A stretch of 64,000 bases of DNA from Phocoena phocoena (GCF_963924675.1 NC_089235.1:56755520-56819519), one strand, 5' to 3'; shown: positions 23,890-37,375, numbered from the stretch's first letter. Program-made: numbers and translations. Notes: generated by a model not told the origin, from the letters alone.

Positions 23890-24080
23890 GGCAATAAAAA
23901 GTAATACCTACTATTTGTTGTCCACATCATACAGATCAAGTCTCTATGGATCAAAAATCAAAAACTTTATATTTTTACAGCTAAAACAATATGAAAAGAA
24001 GTATATGAATTTCAGAATATTACAAAGCTGGTAATTGATACAATGGGGATTCACATTGGGTTTCTGTAACTCTAAATTAT
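23890..24080 (-). mobile_element. Probable MIR (minus)
   Basis: Antisense MIR order: 'taatacctactatttgttgt', then 'tttttacagctaaaacaata', then 'aaagctggtaattgatacaa'. Diverged. Confidence 0.5.
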
Positions 24081-24548
24081 TTATTTTGTACCATATCAAA
24101 TAGATAGTTGTATACTGGATACGTTAGATTTTATCATCAATCATAAAACCTGAAGATAGTTGCCCAAACATGAAGAAGATATATAAAACATCAAAATAAT
24201 AATGATACCATAGGATAAATCTTTAAAAAAAATTTTGGATAAACAAAAATCATGAAACTTTATTCAAATTAAATATGGGTCCTAAACACCCTTAAATTTT
24301 CTTTAATAGAAATGCTTATTTGACTACTGAAGGAAAAAAATTGCTAGTCCTTAGAGGAGCTATAGAAGTAATATAAATTAAATTATTTAATTTGGCTGAG
24401 TATGGCAATAGTTATTGAAGAGAAAAAGTACACAAACATTTCAATTAACAGAAAAAAGAAATTTGATAAAACGACATAAATTCACATTAAAACTCTTAGT
24501 AAATTAGGAAAAGAAAGACTTCCTAAGCCACTTACAAACATCTATTAG

Positions 24549-24667
24549 GGAATTCCCTGGTGGTCCAGTGGTTAGGACTCGGCTGGGGTTCAGTCCCTGG
24601 TCGGGAAACTAAAACCCCACAAGCTGCATGCAGCGCGGCCAAAAAAAAAAAAAAAAAAAAAAAAAAA
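24549..24667 (+). mobile_element. Short tRNA-derived SINE
   Basis: Plus-strand head 'ggaattccctggtggtccag', ending 'gcatgcagcgcggcc', with a 25-27 nt poly(A) at 24642-24667. A clear target-site duplication is not visible. Same short subfamily as 7.24 kb. Confidence 0.9.
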
Positions 24668-24739
24668 TGCTAAAATTATTTAAGAAAACAGGATCCTAAG
24701 TGAGAAATATTGGAAACACTTAAAAAAAAAAACCAGAAA

Positions 24740-26200
24740 CAATACAAGGATCCTGCCATTACTACTTTTATTTAACATCTATTTTAGGATGTAGCAAGCA
24801 CAGTATGATAAGAAAAGAAACTTGAGATTTAAGAATTTTAAAAAGGAAACATATTATTGTTTTATAGATAATGTGTTTTATGTAAACATTTACATATAAA
24901 ACAAAATTATTAGACAATTTATCAGAAAATTATTAGACATTAGCAATTACTAGAAAAAATAATTGCTTTTTACTACACCAATGACAGATACATAGAAAAA
25001 ATAATTGATATGAAATAATTTACAATAGAATTTAAGGCCTCATAATTAATATAACAAAACATAGGTAAGATCTTTACAGGAAAAAACTTAAAACATTTTT
25101 AAGTGGATTAAAGAAAATTAAATAAATGGATAGATAGAAAAGCTGAAATTCATAAAATTCTCTAGTCTTTCTACTTTAACATATGTTCCAAAAACTTCCA
25201 ATCAGAATCACAACTTGTACTTTATGAAATTTGTTAAATTGATTCTCAAGTTTATATGGGACAGTTAAGGGCCAAGAAAGCAGCAACCAAAAAAAAAAAA
25301 ATCTGAAGAATTTGAACACCATCTAAATTTTAAATTTGTTTGTGTATTCTTTAAGACATCCTTCCCTATCCATAAGATTAAAATATATTTCTTAAGTAGT
25401 ACCTGTTGGGCTTACTATTTAAAACTAATCATTGTAATAATTTTAAAATTAAGGAGTTCTGTTCTTAAAAAATTAATTAGTAATCAGAGAAATGCAAATA
25501 AAGACGAGGAAAAGTTACCATTCTGTACTCATTGGTTCATCATTTCATCATAAAGTTGAACATACACTTATCCGATAACTTAGCAGTTACCAACACCGGT
25601 ATATATGTAAGATAAATTCTTGCATCTACACCTTGGGAGATATATACCATAACTCATAAAAATGCTATAAAAATAGCATAGTGAAAAATGAAGAAACAAT
25701 TCTAATGTCCTATGACAAGACAGTGAATGAATAAACTAGGATGCTAATACAATAATATAAATTAATGATGTGCAGTGCTGTTTACTAATGCATGAACCTC
25801 AAAATCACAATAAATGAAAATAAATTGCCCCAAATTATGCACTTAATGATGTCATTCTTACATAGTTAAAAGAACCAAAATTAAATATATGTCTATTTAC
25901 CTGTATTCACTTATTATATATATACTTGAGATAGAAATATCTGAAAGGAAAGTGAGAAAATAACAAATAATAGAACGAGGGGCATAGTTAATTTGGATGG
26001 AGGGTGGCAGAAGCATGGGGTAGGGGAGTATCAAGTGGCTAGATGAAATTATTTTCAAGGTAATAGCCTCTGGAGAGGGTGGTGATTTCATGGAACATGT
26101 TGCTTTATTATGAAGAAGGAAAGATAGAAGGGAGGGAGAGATGAAGGAAATATGAACAAGCAAACAGACAAGCAATGTTGTGTGTGTGCCAATGATAAAA
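24740..26200 (+). mobile_element. Ancient L1 (L1ME-like) ORF2 and 3' remnant
   Basis: Weak L1 collinearity: 'ccattactacttttatttaa' (start of the RT palm region), 'atgggacagttaagggccaa' near 25256, 'agtaatcagagaaatgcaaa' near 25479, 'cttgggagatatataccata' near 25632, and a 3' UTR-like end near 26000-26190. The RT active-site codons are not recognisable. Confidence 0.55.
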
Positions 26201-26354
26201 ATACATCATACTGCTGAGATCATGATTACTCTGTTTACTCGAAGGTAATAAAAAAATATATACATATGTCCAAGTATGTAAAAAATTTTGTGAGTAGTTG
26301 ACATGCTTACAAAAAAATGTTGAAATATGTGAGCATTTCCAAAGGAAGAGGGAG

Positions 26355-26462
26355 CATATTTTACTCATTCTCTGAATGAATATTTAATGAGGGTCTATGC
26401 TATAAGCCAGGCACCATGCTAGGTACTGGAGAAAGAGCCTTGAATAGTTTAACCATGATCCT
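26355..26462 (-). mobile_element. L2 3' end (minus)
   Basis: Characteristic antisense L2 terminus: 'tgaatgaatatttaatgagg', 'aagccaggcaccatgctagg', 'actggagaaagagccttgaa'. Confidence 0.75.
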
Positions 26463-26469
26463 TGCCTTT

Positions 26470-28080
26470 ATAAAAATGTTCTCATGGTTTCCATATCTTT
26501 TAAAATATACTACAAAGAATTTGGAGATCATTTTCATTTTCTAGTTGACACTCATGATATTCAAGTTACCTGAGGTGCTAGGGTGAGGAAATATTTATCT
26601 CCTGGGCTTCGGTGAATTCCCCACATATGCTTAGCACCATTAAAATTCTCTTCCCCCAAATTTGAACAACTAGTTTTAGGAATCTTGTCTCTTTTGTAAT
26701 AAGAATTACTTTTTAAAATATAATTCACCTTCTGCCAAATTAGGTAGACTGTATCTATGATCTAGTGGAATTAGAACTTTGGGACATTTTACATTAAATT
26801 ATTGTTGGTGAATAACTGATAAAATTCATAAGTGCTCTTGTTCAATGGAATATTACTGCTTTTTCATTTTCAGGTGGTATATAATTTATCATAATGAGCG
26901 GTAGGATTGTACAGTTGACTCTCATTTATATGTTACATGTATTGATTGCTATTTACTTTTTTATATTTGTATATCACACAGTTGAGAGACACTGTTCTGT
27001 GTGTGTGTTGGGGGAGGCATGGGTGGATGTGGTTGTGTGTAATGTAAGTGGATCAATAACCCGATTTCTCTCTTTTCCCAGGAGTATGTTGCAAAAAATA
27101 AGCAACCTACCATGGGCAACACTACTGTAGATTTCGTGAATGTCAAATAGGGTTGGGATGTCTTATGTATTTTTCTTATACAAATCTTATAACTTTGAAG
27201 TATTTCAGGTATGAAAGAGACATTAAGTTGTTTAGCACATACACAATTTCAATAAAATGGCATGCAATTAAAAGGTAAATGGAGTCATCACATTTCCTCG
27301 ATGCTAATTATGAAAGAATCTCTTTTATAGGTTCCCTAAAGGAAAACAGCCCAGAATCCTTTTCACTTTTTGCTACAAAAACAGCTGTTGGATGACTATT
27401 CGGCTTAGTTTAGAACATTTCGTAATTTTTTTTTCAAGAGATTAACAGGAAACAGATGCTTCATTTGACTCTCTCTAGGGTAGATCTTTCATGAGGAAAT
27501 AACTGTGTTAATCTCAGATGCTCTCAAAAATCTTGGCCTTTGATCTTTAGTCAGGTCCCAGGATTTGGTTATATCACATTACTTTAAAAATCACTTATAC
27601 TGATTAGCATGGGATTTTTGTTGTGATGAACAGTTCCTTTTGTTTTCATTGATTCATATTTGTTTTTAACAAGAACATATTTTGGATAGTACATATTAAA
27701 TTCATAAAAATTGTGGGTATTTATATTTATATAGAGAAAGATGTAGATATATGTAGATACCTCATTTTTCATACGTAGCCAACAGTAAATATATTTTAAA
27801 AGAAAATGTCCTGGCAGATTTTTACTTTGCCTGGGGCTACCAACTTATCTGCAAGAATGTTTTTAAGTGACATTCATAACATCAGCAACTATCTTAAGGT
27901 CTCTATTTTTTCATATGTGTTATCTTGTTTAGAATTTATTTTAATTTTGTTATATTTTCTCTCTCAGTAAATGTAGAAAATATGGGGAATTGGTTCCAGT
28001 GACAGGAACAAGAGCCTTTACCTTTGCCTGTCTTATCTTTTTGCAGTGATAGCTACCAGAATATACCAAGTTTAAAATTT
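26470..28080. other. Unassigned low-copy sequence
   Basis: No repeat family or gene recognised. A G/T-rich patch lies at 26997-27045. Confidence 0.45.
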
Positions 28081-28194
28081 TTCAATAAATATCAGTTAAA
28101 TAAATGAATAAGTGAGGTTATCAGTGTGGCAGCATAATATATCAATATATTCAATTGTATTCTTCTTATTAGTATAGCCCTACTGATATCTATT

Positions 28195-28300
28195 TATATC
28201 TATATCTATCTATCTATCTATCTATCTACCTACATCTATGTATATCTATCTCTATATATGACATATCTGTCTATGAATAGATAGACAGATAATGTTGTAT
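28195..28300. repeat. (TATC)n microsatellite
   Basis: An imperfect TATC array at 28195-28260, followed by an inverse-sense 'gatagatagacagata' segment at 28277-28291. The two could form a hairpin. Confidence 0.92.
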
Positions 28301-28309
28301 TGATTGTTT

Positions 28310-31300
28310 GGGTTATTCTTTTCTTTGTTGTAAAAAGGCTTGTAATTTTTTCAACTGAGTCTGGCCTCCTCAATCTCGAAGAATGTTTTGTGTTGTAGAG
28401 GTTGTATTTTAACATGAAAAATACAACCCAGGTATTTGTTTCAAGAACATACTGGCAGAATAGATGTGTCTGGTGATATGCCTGGAAGAGGTAGCTTTGC
28501 CCTGCCCGAGAAGATTTTAAGAAGGATTACTTGGGAGTGGGCAACAGTGGCAGGTTCTGCAAGTTCAGTGAACACTGTGACTTGCACCTCTGCAGGTGAA
28601 CCTCTGCAGAGATAGGACCTCTGAAGGTATTGCAGTGCACCTTTGGAGACTGACGAGTAACAGCAGATGCTCTTTGACAATGTTTAGTGTGGAGGAACTA
28701 GAGCTGCTCCACTCAAATGACCATAGATTCTTGGGATAAAATTCCAGTAACTACCATTCTTGAGCTAAAGACCAAAAGCCTTTTCTCTATTTCCTAGGCA
28801 TCTCATAAAGTACCACCCTCTCAGAATTCTTGTATAATCTTAGGAAGCAGGAAGGACTATCCCCAATCCACATGATGTAGAAGCACTTTCCCACCCTCTC
28901 TTGTGGAGTGAAGCTGAGTCGACATTTATCAACTTCAGAGTCGATCGAACAAGTAAAGCTTCTTAAATCTAAGAGCTATTTAGCATACTCTCACTATTAC
29001 ACAAAAATCTGCCTGACATCCTGGCATTAGAGCAAGATTAGGAAGACCATATGTGAGCTGTCATCATACAGCAGCAATTATCTATATCTTAACAACTGAT
29101 TAATCATTTATCTATAGCTGATTATATCTTAACAGCTGATTAATCAATAGGCTTGATTGATCATTTTCATGTGCATTCATTAGGAAGGATCGCAAAGCCT
29201 GCCTTAGCTTCCCTTAGTGTCTATTTTACTTCTAAAAGTCATTATATTTTCCCTAGGTGATGAATCTCAGATCAGATTCTTTCTATAATTAAGATCCAAT
29301 GTGAAGGAGAAAGATACATACGAAGACACATGTAGTAAAATAAGAAAAATATTCCTTATGATATTTAGAAATTATCCTTTCTTAGAACAGAAATATTAAG
29401 CATTTAAATATGTCTAAATTTTACATTTATTAAAGAAAATACAAATAATTATATAAGACAATATAAGTCAAATTAGTTTAGGGAGAACACTTTGAAAACT
29501 TAAGGTGATTGTCTGCCATGTTTCTAATCTAAATAGTTATATCTCCATTCATTCATTTTCTGAGTGTTGATCATTAGGTGTACCTTTGATGGGCACTTTC
29601 TCCCTCAATTGAATGGCTGCTTAATGTCTCCTAGCAGAGAAATTCAAGATTCATTTATGTGATGATAAATTGTTCGAAATAAGATAAAAGGAAGAAAGTA
29701 CAGAGATTCTTTAGTCTTTTTGAGGCTTTTTAAAAAATAACTTACACTGATTTAGGCCATTTAATTTCTATCTTGCTTTATTCACTTACATTTGGATTGT
29801 GGCCACAGAATTGCTTCCTGGTGAAGACTGAGCTGGTGATGGGAAGAACCAGGTGAGTCTGGAACAACTTGGTCTGGTTGGTCAGAAATAAGTGAGCCTC
29901 TCTGGCTGCAGAATGGCCTTTGGGATTTGGGGAGGAATAGAGAGATTATCATGCTTCCTTTTAGCACCTGGCTTCGGGGTAGGGAGTTGGCAACTTCTCA
30001 AAATCTATGAGAGCCCATGGCATAGGAAGGGCTGTTTGAAAACTAGCACAGAAAGTGCCATGTTGACAAAGATAGTGATGGGTGAAAGAAAGTGTTGGCA
30101 GAAGTGGAGAAGGAAGCAAGGCCAGCTTTGTTCTGGACTCTGACACAGAAGGCCACCTGAGTGAGTTTGGCCCAGTACATAGCCCAGGACTGGCAGAAAA
30201 ATTAACTTCCCCATAAAGTGCTAGGCAGGTGTAGCTGCAAAGACATTTTTGAGGGTGAGGCAGTGGCAAGACCATGTCAGGGCAGGACAAACAACTCTAG
30301 CAGTATAAACCAATATAGTCAGTGCACTCAGGTGCAGAATCAGAGGTGCTATATGGAGATTACAAAAGTTGATGCTATTGATTGGGTAGAACGAGACTGA
30401 TTTCTAAATGCTCTCTGGAACCATAGTAGAGACAAAAACAAGAAACAGAGAACTGGATTTCAGTAGTCAGAAAGGCATCGCAACATAATGGTTTTTACCA
30501 CTTAAAAGTAACCCACAGTCCCCTTCCTCAGGCTGGTGTTTAAAGAAAATCCTGTTACACATGGGAACAACCTGGGCCCCTCTCTCTGAGGCCTTAGACA
30601 TTGTTCATCATTGTCAAGACCACAGTGGCTTTAGAGATGATGCTACTACCTTTAAAATCTCTAATTTTTTACACTCTGTGTACACATATTTGCCTTTGAG
30701 CCACATTCATTAGGGATGACCTCCACTTCCTCAAGTTTGATTGAATCCTAATGGACTTTTACCAGATCTAGCAAATGTGGGGAGTTGTAAGCCTAACCAT
30801 CTTCATGGTGTTACAAGTGAGGACATCGTTTTTATCCCGCCATTTGTACCAAGCTCTCTGGTCAACCTGATCCTCAAAGTAATCTTTGAGAAGGCACAAT
30901 GTCAGGTTCTACACCGTGATGTATAAGGAAGGAAGAGCCATTCCTATTCCCAAAGCATGTCAGGAAATATCAAATCTGCCACAAAAACAATGCATGTTTT
31001 TCTACTTAAAGCCACTGACATTTAGATGAAGTATCATCTACTCTTCATTCAAAAGTAGACATATATATTTTCACAGAACTCTCAGAGAACAGCTGTCCCA
31101 AATACTTTCATGAGTCGAGTAATTTGCTTTTTGCCTTCCTTCTTTCCTTGTCTTTTCAATGTTTTAAGTTTCTCTGCATTTTCCAGCTCAAAGAATCCTG
31201 ACAAGTGCCTCAGCAGTATGATTATGACCTGCTACCTACTAGCTCCTTCTGATAGCCATTCTCTAACACACTGGCTCCATTCTTCTTCCTATTTTCAGTG

Positions 31301-31325
31301 AAAAATCTTGGAATATCCTTCTATG
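28310..31325. other. About 3 kb of low-copy DNA with balanced composition
   Basis: The longest block without a transposon I recognise. 28440-28720 and 29800-30330 are richer in G+C. Short open frames (28680-28441 minus; 29892-30143, 30741-30926 and 31110-31301 plus) have no domain I know. A 40-bp-period direct repeat with palindromic TGATTAATCA lies at 29083-29146. I see no exon structure that I can defend. Confidence 0.4.
29083..29161. promoter_or_regulatory. Cluster of palindromic homeodomain-like motifs (tentative)
   Basis: A 24-bp unit beginning tatatcttaacaactgatta occurs at 29083-29106 and 29123-29146 with one mismatch. Each ends in the perfect palindrome TGATTAATCA (29097-29106 and 29137-29146), 40 bp apart. 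TGATTGAT, which matches the PBX-HOX composite consensus, follows at 29154-29161. Regulatory function is inferred from motif form only. Confidence 0.3.
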
Positions 31326-31332
31326 TCCAATA

Positions 31333-34300
31333 TTATAGCAATACAATCCTACCTCAATAAACAAGAAACAACTCAAATAAACAACCTAACCTTGCACCTA
31401 AAGCAATTAGAGAAAGAAAAACAAAAAATACTCCAAAGTTAGCGGAAGGAAAGAATCATAAAGATCAGATCAGAAATAAATGAAAAAGAAATTAAGGAAA
31501 CGATAGCAAAGCTCAAAAGCTAAAAGCTGGTTCTTTGAGAAGATAAACAAATTTGATAAACCGTTAGACAGACTCATCAAGAAAAACAGGGAGAAGACTA
31601 AAATCAACAGAATTAGAAATGAAAAAGAAGTAACAACTGACACTTCAGAAATACAAAGGATCATGAGAGTTTACTACAAGCAACTATATGCCAATAAAAT
31701 GGACAACCTGGAAGAAATGGACAAAGTCTTAGAAAAGCACAACCTTCCAAGACTGAACCAGGAAGAAACAGAAAATAGAAACAGACAAATCACAAGCACT
31801 GAAATTGAGACTTTGATTAAAAATCTTCCAACAAACAAAAGCCCAGGCTCAGATGGCTTCACAGGCAAATTGTATCAAACATTTAGAGAAGAGCTAACAC
31901 CTATCCTTCTCAAACTCTTCCAAAATATAGCAGAGGGAGGAATACTCCCAAACTCATTCTACGAGGCCACCATCACCCTGATACCAAAAACAGACAAAGA
32001 TGTCACAAAGAAAGAAAACTACAGGCCAATATCACTGATGAACATAGATGCAAAAATCCTCAAGAAAATACTAGAAAACAGAATCCAACAGCACATTAAA
32101 AGGATCATACAACATGATCAAGTGGGGTTTATTCCAGGAATGCAAGGATTCTTCAGTATATGCAAATCAATCAATGTGATACACCATATTAAAAAACTGA
32201 AGGAGAAAAACCATATAATCATCTCAATAAATGCAGAAAAAGCTTTTGACAAAATTCAACACCCATTTATGATAAAAACTCTCCAGAAAGTAGGCATAGG
32301 GAAAGTAGGGAACTTACCTCGACATAATGAAGGCCATATATGACAAACCCACAGCCAACATCGTTCTCAATGGTGAAAAGCTGAAACAATGTCCTCTAAG
32401 ATCAGGAACAAGACAAGAGTGTCCACTCTCACCACTATCATTCAACATAGTTTTGGAAGTTTCAGCCACAGCAATCAGAGAAGAAAGAGAAATAAAAGGA
32501 ATCCAAATCAGAAAAGAAGTAAAGCTGTCACTGTTTGCAGATGACATGATACTATACATAGAGAACCCTAAAGAGGCTACCAGAAAACTACTAGAGCTAA
32601 TCAATGAACTTGGTAAAGTAGCAGGGTACAAAATTAATGCACAGAAATTGCTTACACTCCTATACACTAATGATGAAAAATCTGAAAGAGAAATTAAGGA
32701 AACACTCCCATTTACCTTTGTGACAAAAATAGTAAAATACCTAGGAATAAACCTACCTAAGGAGAAAAAAGGCCTGTATGCAGAAAACTATAAGACACTG
32801 ATGAAAGAAACTAAACATGATACAAACAGATGGAAAGATATACCATGTTCTTGGATTGGAAGAATCAACATTGTGAAAATGACTCTACTACCCAAAGCAA
32901 TCTACAGATTCAATGCAATCCCTATCTAACCAGCAATGCCGTTTTTCACAGAACTAGAACAAAAAATTTCACAATTTGTATGGAAACACAAAAGACCCCG
33001 AATAGCCAAAGCAATCTTGAGAAAGAAAAACGGAGCTGGGGGAATCAGCCTCTCGGACTTCAGACTTTACTACAAATCTACAGTAATCAAGACAGTATGG
33101 TACTGGCACAAAAACAGAAATATAGATCAATGGAACAGGATAGAAAGCCCAGAGATAAACCCACACACCTATGGTCACCTTATCTTTGATAAAGGAGTCA
33201 AGAATATACAATGGATAAAAGACAGCCTCTTCAATAAGCAGTGCTGGGAAAACCAGACAGCTATGTGTAAAAGAATGAAATTAGAACACTCTCTAACAAC
33301 ATACAGAAAAATAAATTCAAAATGTATCAAAGACCTAAATGTAAGGCCAGACACTATCAAACTCTTAGAGGAAAACATAGGCAGAACACTCTATGACATA
33401 AATCACAGCAAGATCCTTTTTGACCCACCTCCTAGAGAAATGGAAATAAAAACAAAAATAAACAAATGGGACCTAATGAAACTTAAAAGCTTTTGCACAG
33501 CAAAGGGAACCATAAACAAGACCAAGAGACAACCCTCAGAATGAGAGACAATACTTGCAAATGAAGCAACTGACAAAGGATTAATCTCCAAAATTTACAA
33601 GCAGCTCAATATAAAAAAATGAATAACCCAATCCAAAAATGGGCAGAAGACCTAAACAGACATTTCTTCAAAGAAGATATACAGATTGCCAACGAACACA
33701 TGAAAGATGCTCAACATCACTAATCATTAGAGAAATGCAAATCAAAACTACAATGAGGTATCACCTCACACCAGTCAGAATGGCCATCATCAAAAATCTA
33801 CAAACAGTAAATGCTTGAGAGGGTGTGGAGAAAAGGGAACCCTCTTGCACTGCTGGTGGGAATGTGAATTGGTACAGCCACTATGGAGAACAGTATGGAG
33901 GTTCCTTAAAAAAGGACAAATAGAACTACCATATGACCCAGCAATCCCACTACTGGGCATATACCCTGAGAAAACCATAATTCCAATAGAGTCATGTACC
34001 ACAATATTCATTGCAGCTCTATTTACAATAGCCAGGATATGAAAGCAACCTAAGTGTCCATGGAGAGATGAATGGATAAAGAAGATGTGGCACATATACC
34101 CAATGGAATATTACTCAGCCACAAGAATAAATAAAACTGAGTCATGTGTAATGAGTTGGATGAACCTAGAGTCTGTCATACAGAGTGAAGTAAGTCAGAA
34201 AGAGAAAAATAAATACCATATGCTAACACATATATGTGGAATAAAAAAAATGGTTCTGTAGAACCTAGGGGCAGGACAAGAATAAAGACACAGATGTAGA

Positions 34301-34613
34301 GAATGAACTTGAGGACACAGGGACGGGGAAGGGTAAGCTGGGACGAAGTGAGGGAGTGGCATGGACATACATACACTACCTAATGTAAAATAGATAGCTA
34401 GTGGGAAGCAGCCGTATAGCACAAGGAGATCAGCTCGGTGCTTTGTGACCACCTAGAGGGGTGGGATAGGGAGGGTGGGAGGGAGGCACAAGAGGGAGGA
34501 GATATGGGGATCCATGTATATGTATAGCTGATTCACTTTTTTATAAAGCAGAAACTGACACACCATTGTAAAGCAATTATACTCCAATAAAGATGTTAAA
34601 AAAAAAAAAAAAA
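31333..34613 (+). mobile_element. 5'-truncated L1, best-preserved copy in the window
   Basis: It starts in the ORF2 linker ('tatagcaatacaatcctacc') and runs through reverse transcriptase, the C-terminal domain and the complete 3' UTR. It ends 'actccaataaagatgtta' plus about 17 A. The 3' UTR is the reference for the fragments at 6387, 16418 and 39331. Target-site duplication is not clear. No endonuclease or ORF1 is present, so it cannot move by itself. Confidence 0.97.
31663..34042 (+). pseudogene. Broken L1 ORF2 (reverse transcriptase and C-terminal region)
   Basis: Four open segments preserve ORF2. 31663-32343 holds the N-terminal RT part (motif [11 protein letters not shown]). 32327-32929 holds the RT palm with FADD at 32534-32545. 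32936-33544 holds the thumb and connection ([13 protein letters not shown]). 33815-34042 holds the C-terminal zinc-knuckle-like part ([18 protein letters not shown]). The first break is a +1 shift near 32300-32330, where a gggaa unit seems duplicated. The second is TAA at 32927 and the third TGA at 33542. Further stops lie near 33620. Last three segments share one frame. No activity is expected. Confidence 0.93.
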
Positions 34614-35885
34614 GTCAATGTCAGCAGAATTCTTCCTAACCCCAGAAGCCACTCTCCTACAGGCAGTCAACTAGGAACACTCTTTTTTCCACCTAAAGTG
34701 TTTGGAAGAAACCATCGAATCAAATGTAGCATAAAAATAGATTTAGCTGTACGTTACTAATGCACTGATTTAAAGTTTCTAGCAAAGACACCAGACACAT
34801 TATTATATTCACAGCTATGCTTCTAAATCCACTTATTAGACTAACAGTTGCAAAGAAACTTAGTATTTCACAGTTACATCTGCCTCAAGGACATCTTCTG
34901 TCGAAACCTGCCAGGTGGTCATACATCAGAGGTCTCTCTGTACCTGTAAAATGCCTATACATTTATAACATTCTATTTATTATGCAGGTAACTTTAAAAC
35001 TTTTGATTTATTTATGGTGGTGTTTACTTGGTATGTGAATACTGTGCCTACATATTTTACACTGTTGATGTGACTTAACAAATGCTGTCATTTCATATAG
35101 TTTGGAAAATACAATAATCAGGTCAAAAAGCATAGTTTTCCTCCTTGCATCAAAGTTCTCAAGTGAATATTTCATTTCATAACTCCTTTGGTTGAAATGA
35201 TTAAAATTCAATAGGTTTATATTTAACAGGATATCATAAGTCAGAAGTTTCACCGTAAGGTCCAAGACATACATCCTTGGGTATAGCATTTTTCTCTTCT
35301 TGATTATTTAAAGTCATTATAGGTCCAAAGAGAACTTCTGTGTCTCCCATAAAAAACTCTGCAGACTTGAGCCCCATCCATTTCTAAGATCCGTGAAAAG
35401 GTCAAAGCAATCCTGGCATGAACTTTAGGGGTTTGTGTTCCCCTTTTTTGGTAGGCTAAGGATTTGGATCAAAACCAATCCACAGACACAAAAGACTGAC
35501 AAGAAACATTTACAACATATGTATAACTAGGGGTTAATATCACTAATATCGTAGTGGAAAAATAACTGCAAATAACAAACAAAAGTATGTTTAAAACCAT
35601 TACGTTGGAAAATATAAAGGATTCATCAGATTGCTGAAAATATGAGAGATAAAGTACTTCTTGGTATGTGATTGATGATGATGATAGTAAAATTTGTTCT
35701 AGTTTCTTTATAGAACAATTTTCCAAAAACTATCAAACATATAATAACCCTACATCTGAGCTAGTATTATCTTCAAGTATTCTTTTTCCAGAAACAATGT
35801 CTATAAACATATACATAAATATATGAACATATATGTACATGTATGTTGCACAAATACGCAAATACTAATATGTATGCATACATGT
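34614..35885. other. Unassigned low-copy sequence
   Basis: No gene or known repeat recognised. A TA/CA-rich patch lies at 35800-35880. Confidence 0.4.
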
Positions 35886-35894
35886 AGATACAAT

Positions 35895-36040
35895 TCTATT
35901 TAACTACCTTAAATACCCATTTTCCCATCTGTAAAGCAGGAATATTAATGACTGGTGTAATGGAGTTGTGTTTATTAAGTGAGATAATACATGTAAACAA
36001 TTTAGTTAATGCAGGACACATAGAAAGTACTCAATTCATT
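35895..36040 (+). mobile_element. MIR 3' half
   Basis: Forward MIR: 'ttttcccatctgtaaagcag', 'aagtgagataatacatgtaa', 'acacatagaaagtactcaat'. Confidence 0.75.
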
Positions 36041-36044
36041 TCTG

Positions 36045-37245
36045 TCATTATTATAAAAAATAGAAAATACTCTTTTATTCATTATGGTCACAAAAATTAA
36101 CCTGGAAAAGCATACCCTAAAAAATACCAGAAGAGTGGGAATTGGGAAAGGAGTGAGGTAGGAAAAGAATTTTCATGTTATATAATATGGACCCATGTTT
36201 AATAATTTTCAAAGAGGATTTGTGGCTTTGTAAATTAAGTAGCTGTGATGATACTGATGGTGGTGGTTGGGTGGTGGTTATAATCTAGGAATTCAGGAAT
36301 TCTTCACTCAGAAATCGGTAAATTTGACTTTAGATTAAAAAAGCATTTTTTTCACTTAAAATCTTACATTGGTCTATAAGAATTAAATAGTCACCGATAT
36401 ACACCTTCTCTAAGAATGAGAGCTTGTTGGAAATGTTTCAGAAAATATTTTGGTTACACATAAGCAGTGGAGAACATACCTTAGGAGAAATATGAAGTTT
36501 AATCAATTTAGTAAGCTTGATTTATCCCTGAAAAAATTCAACTGACTAGTTCTCCTTTTTAAGTCTGGAGGATGTTCAAAGAAAAAACTCTTGATGAAAA
36601 ATCTTTAGTTCTCTTAAACTTAAATCGGTAAGCTATTACCAGGAACTCATAATTGATCTTACCTATGCTGGAGGAAAGTACCGATTTTTCATGAATCATG
36701 CCCTTTATGTTTGAATTTGATGCTTATTATGGTGGTGTTATTGAATGTGAATGAGCACGACTAAAAAAGCTGATGCAATTAGCAGTCTTTACAAGAAAGC
36801 CTTCACATAACAATATTTCTCTTCGTGGGTATTTGTAATCACTATTTACCATGCTGCCCCTTAAACTCACAATTATGTTTCTGAAAATGACTCATTTCAT
36901 TTTGAATTTTATGTGAAAAAGTGTTTTCTATTAGTATTTCTTCAAGGCCCTAATTGAGGCCGTCTTTTTTTCAGTGTGTCTGTAAAACTTTTCACACTCC
37001 ACCTCTTCATGGTCCTAGTTTACCTAGTCATTCAGTCTCCAAAGTCTCCACCTGTTGTGCACATGTCCTGACTGTAAGCCCTGAAGATTTGTGTGGTGCC
37101 ATCATCACTAGAATATTTATTAGTCTGACCTCTTGGGTTGAATCTTACTATTGATCCTGTATTAACATCATTTAAACTTGCAGAACGTGTTGTGAAGAAA
37201 AGTATGCACATTTTCAGTTTCATGGATATTATAATTTAAACAAAC
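36045..37245. other. Unassigned low-copy sequence
   Basis: No gene or repeat family recognised. A short GGTGGTTGGGTGGTGGTT patch lies near 36260. Confidence 0.4.
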
Positions 37246-37249
37246 TGGG

Positions 37250-37375
37250 GAGCATTCATTCCTTCATTTAATCATTTGGCAAATATGTTAAAATGACTTC
37301 CACATGCCAGGCATGATTCTAGGTACCCAGAGACAGATGTAAACACAATGGATAAAGTTTATTTTTGCCATAATC
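37250..37375 (-). mobile_element. L2 3' end (minus)
   Basis: Antisense L2 terminus: 'cattccttcatttaatcatt', 'cacatgccaggcatgattct', 'gtacccagagacagatgtaa'. Confidence 0.7.

Noticed and set aside
28195..28300. CRISPR-like or satellite array
   Set aside because: Simple TATC microsatellite with no spacer structure, and the DNA is mammalian.
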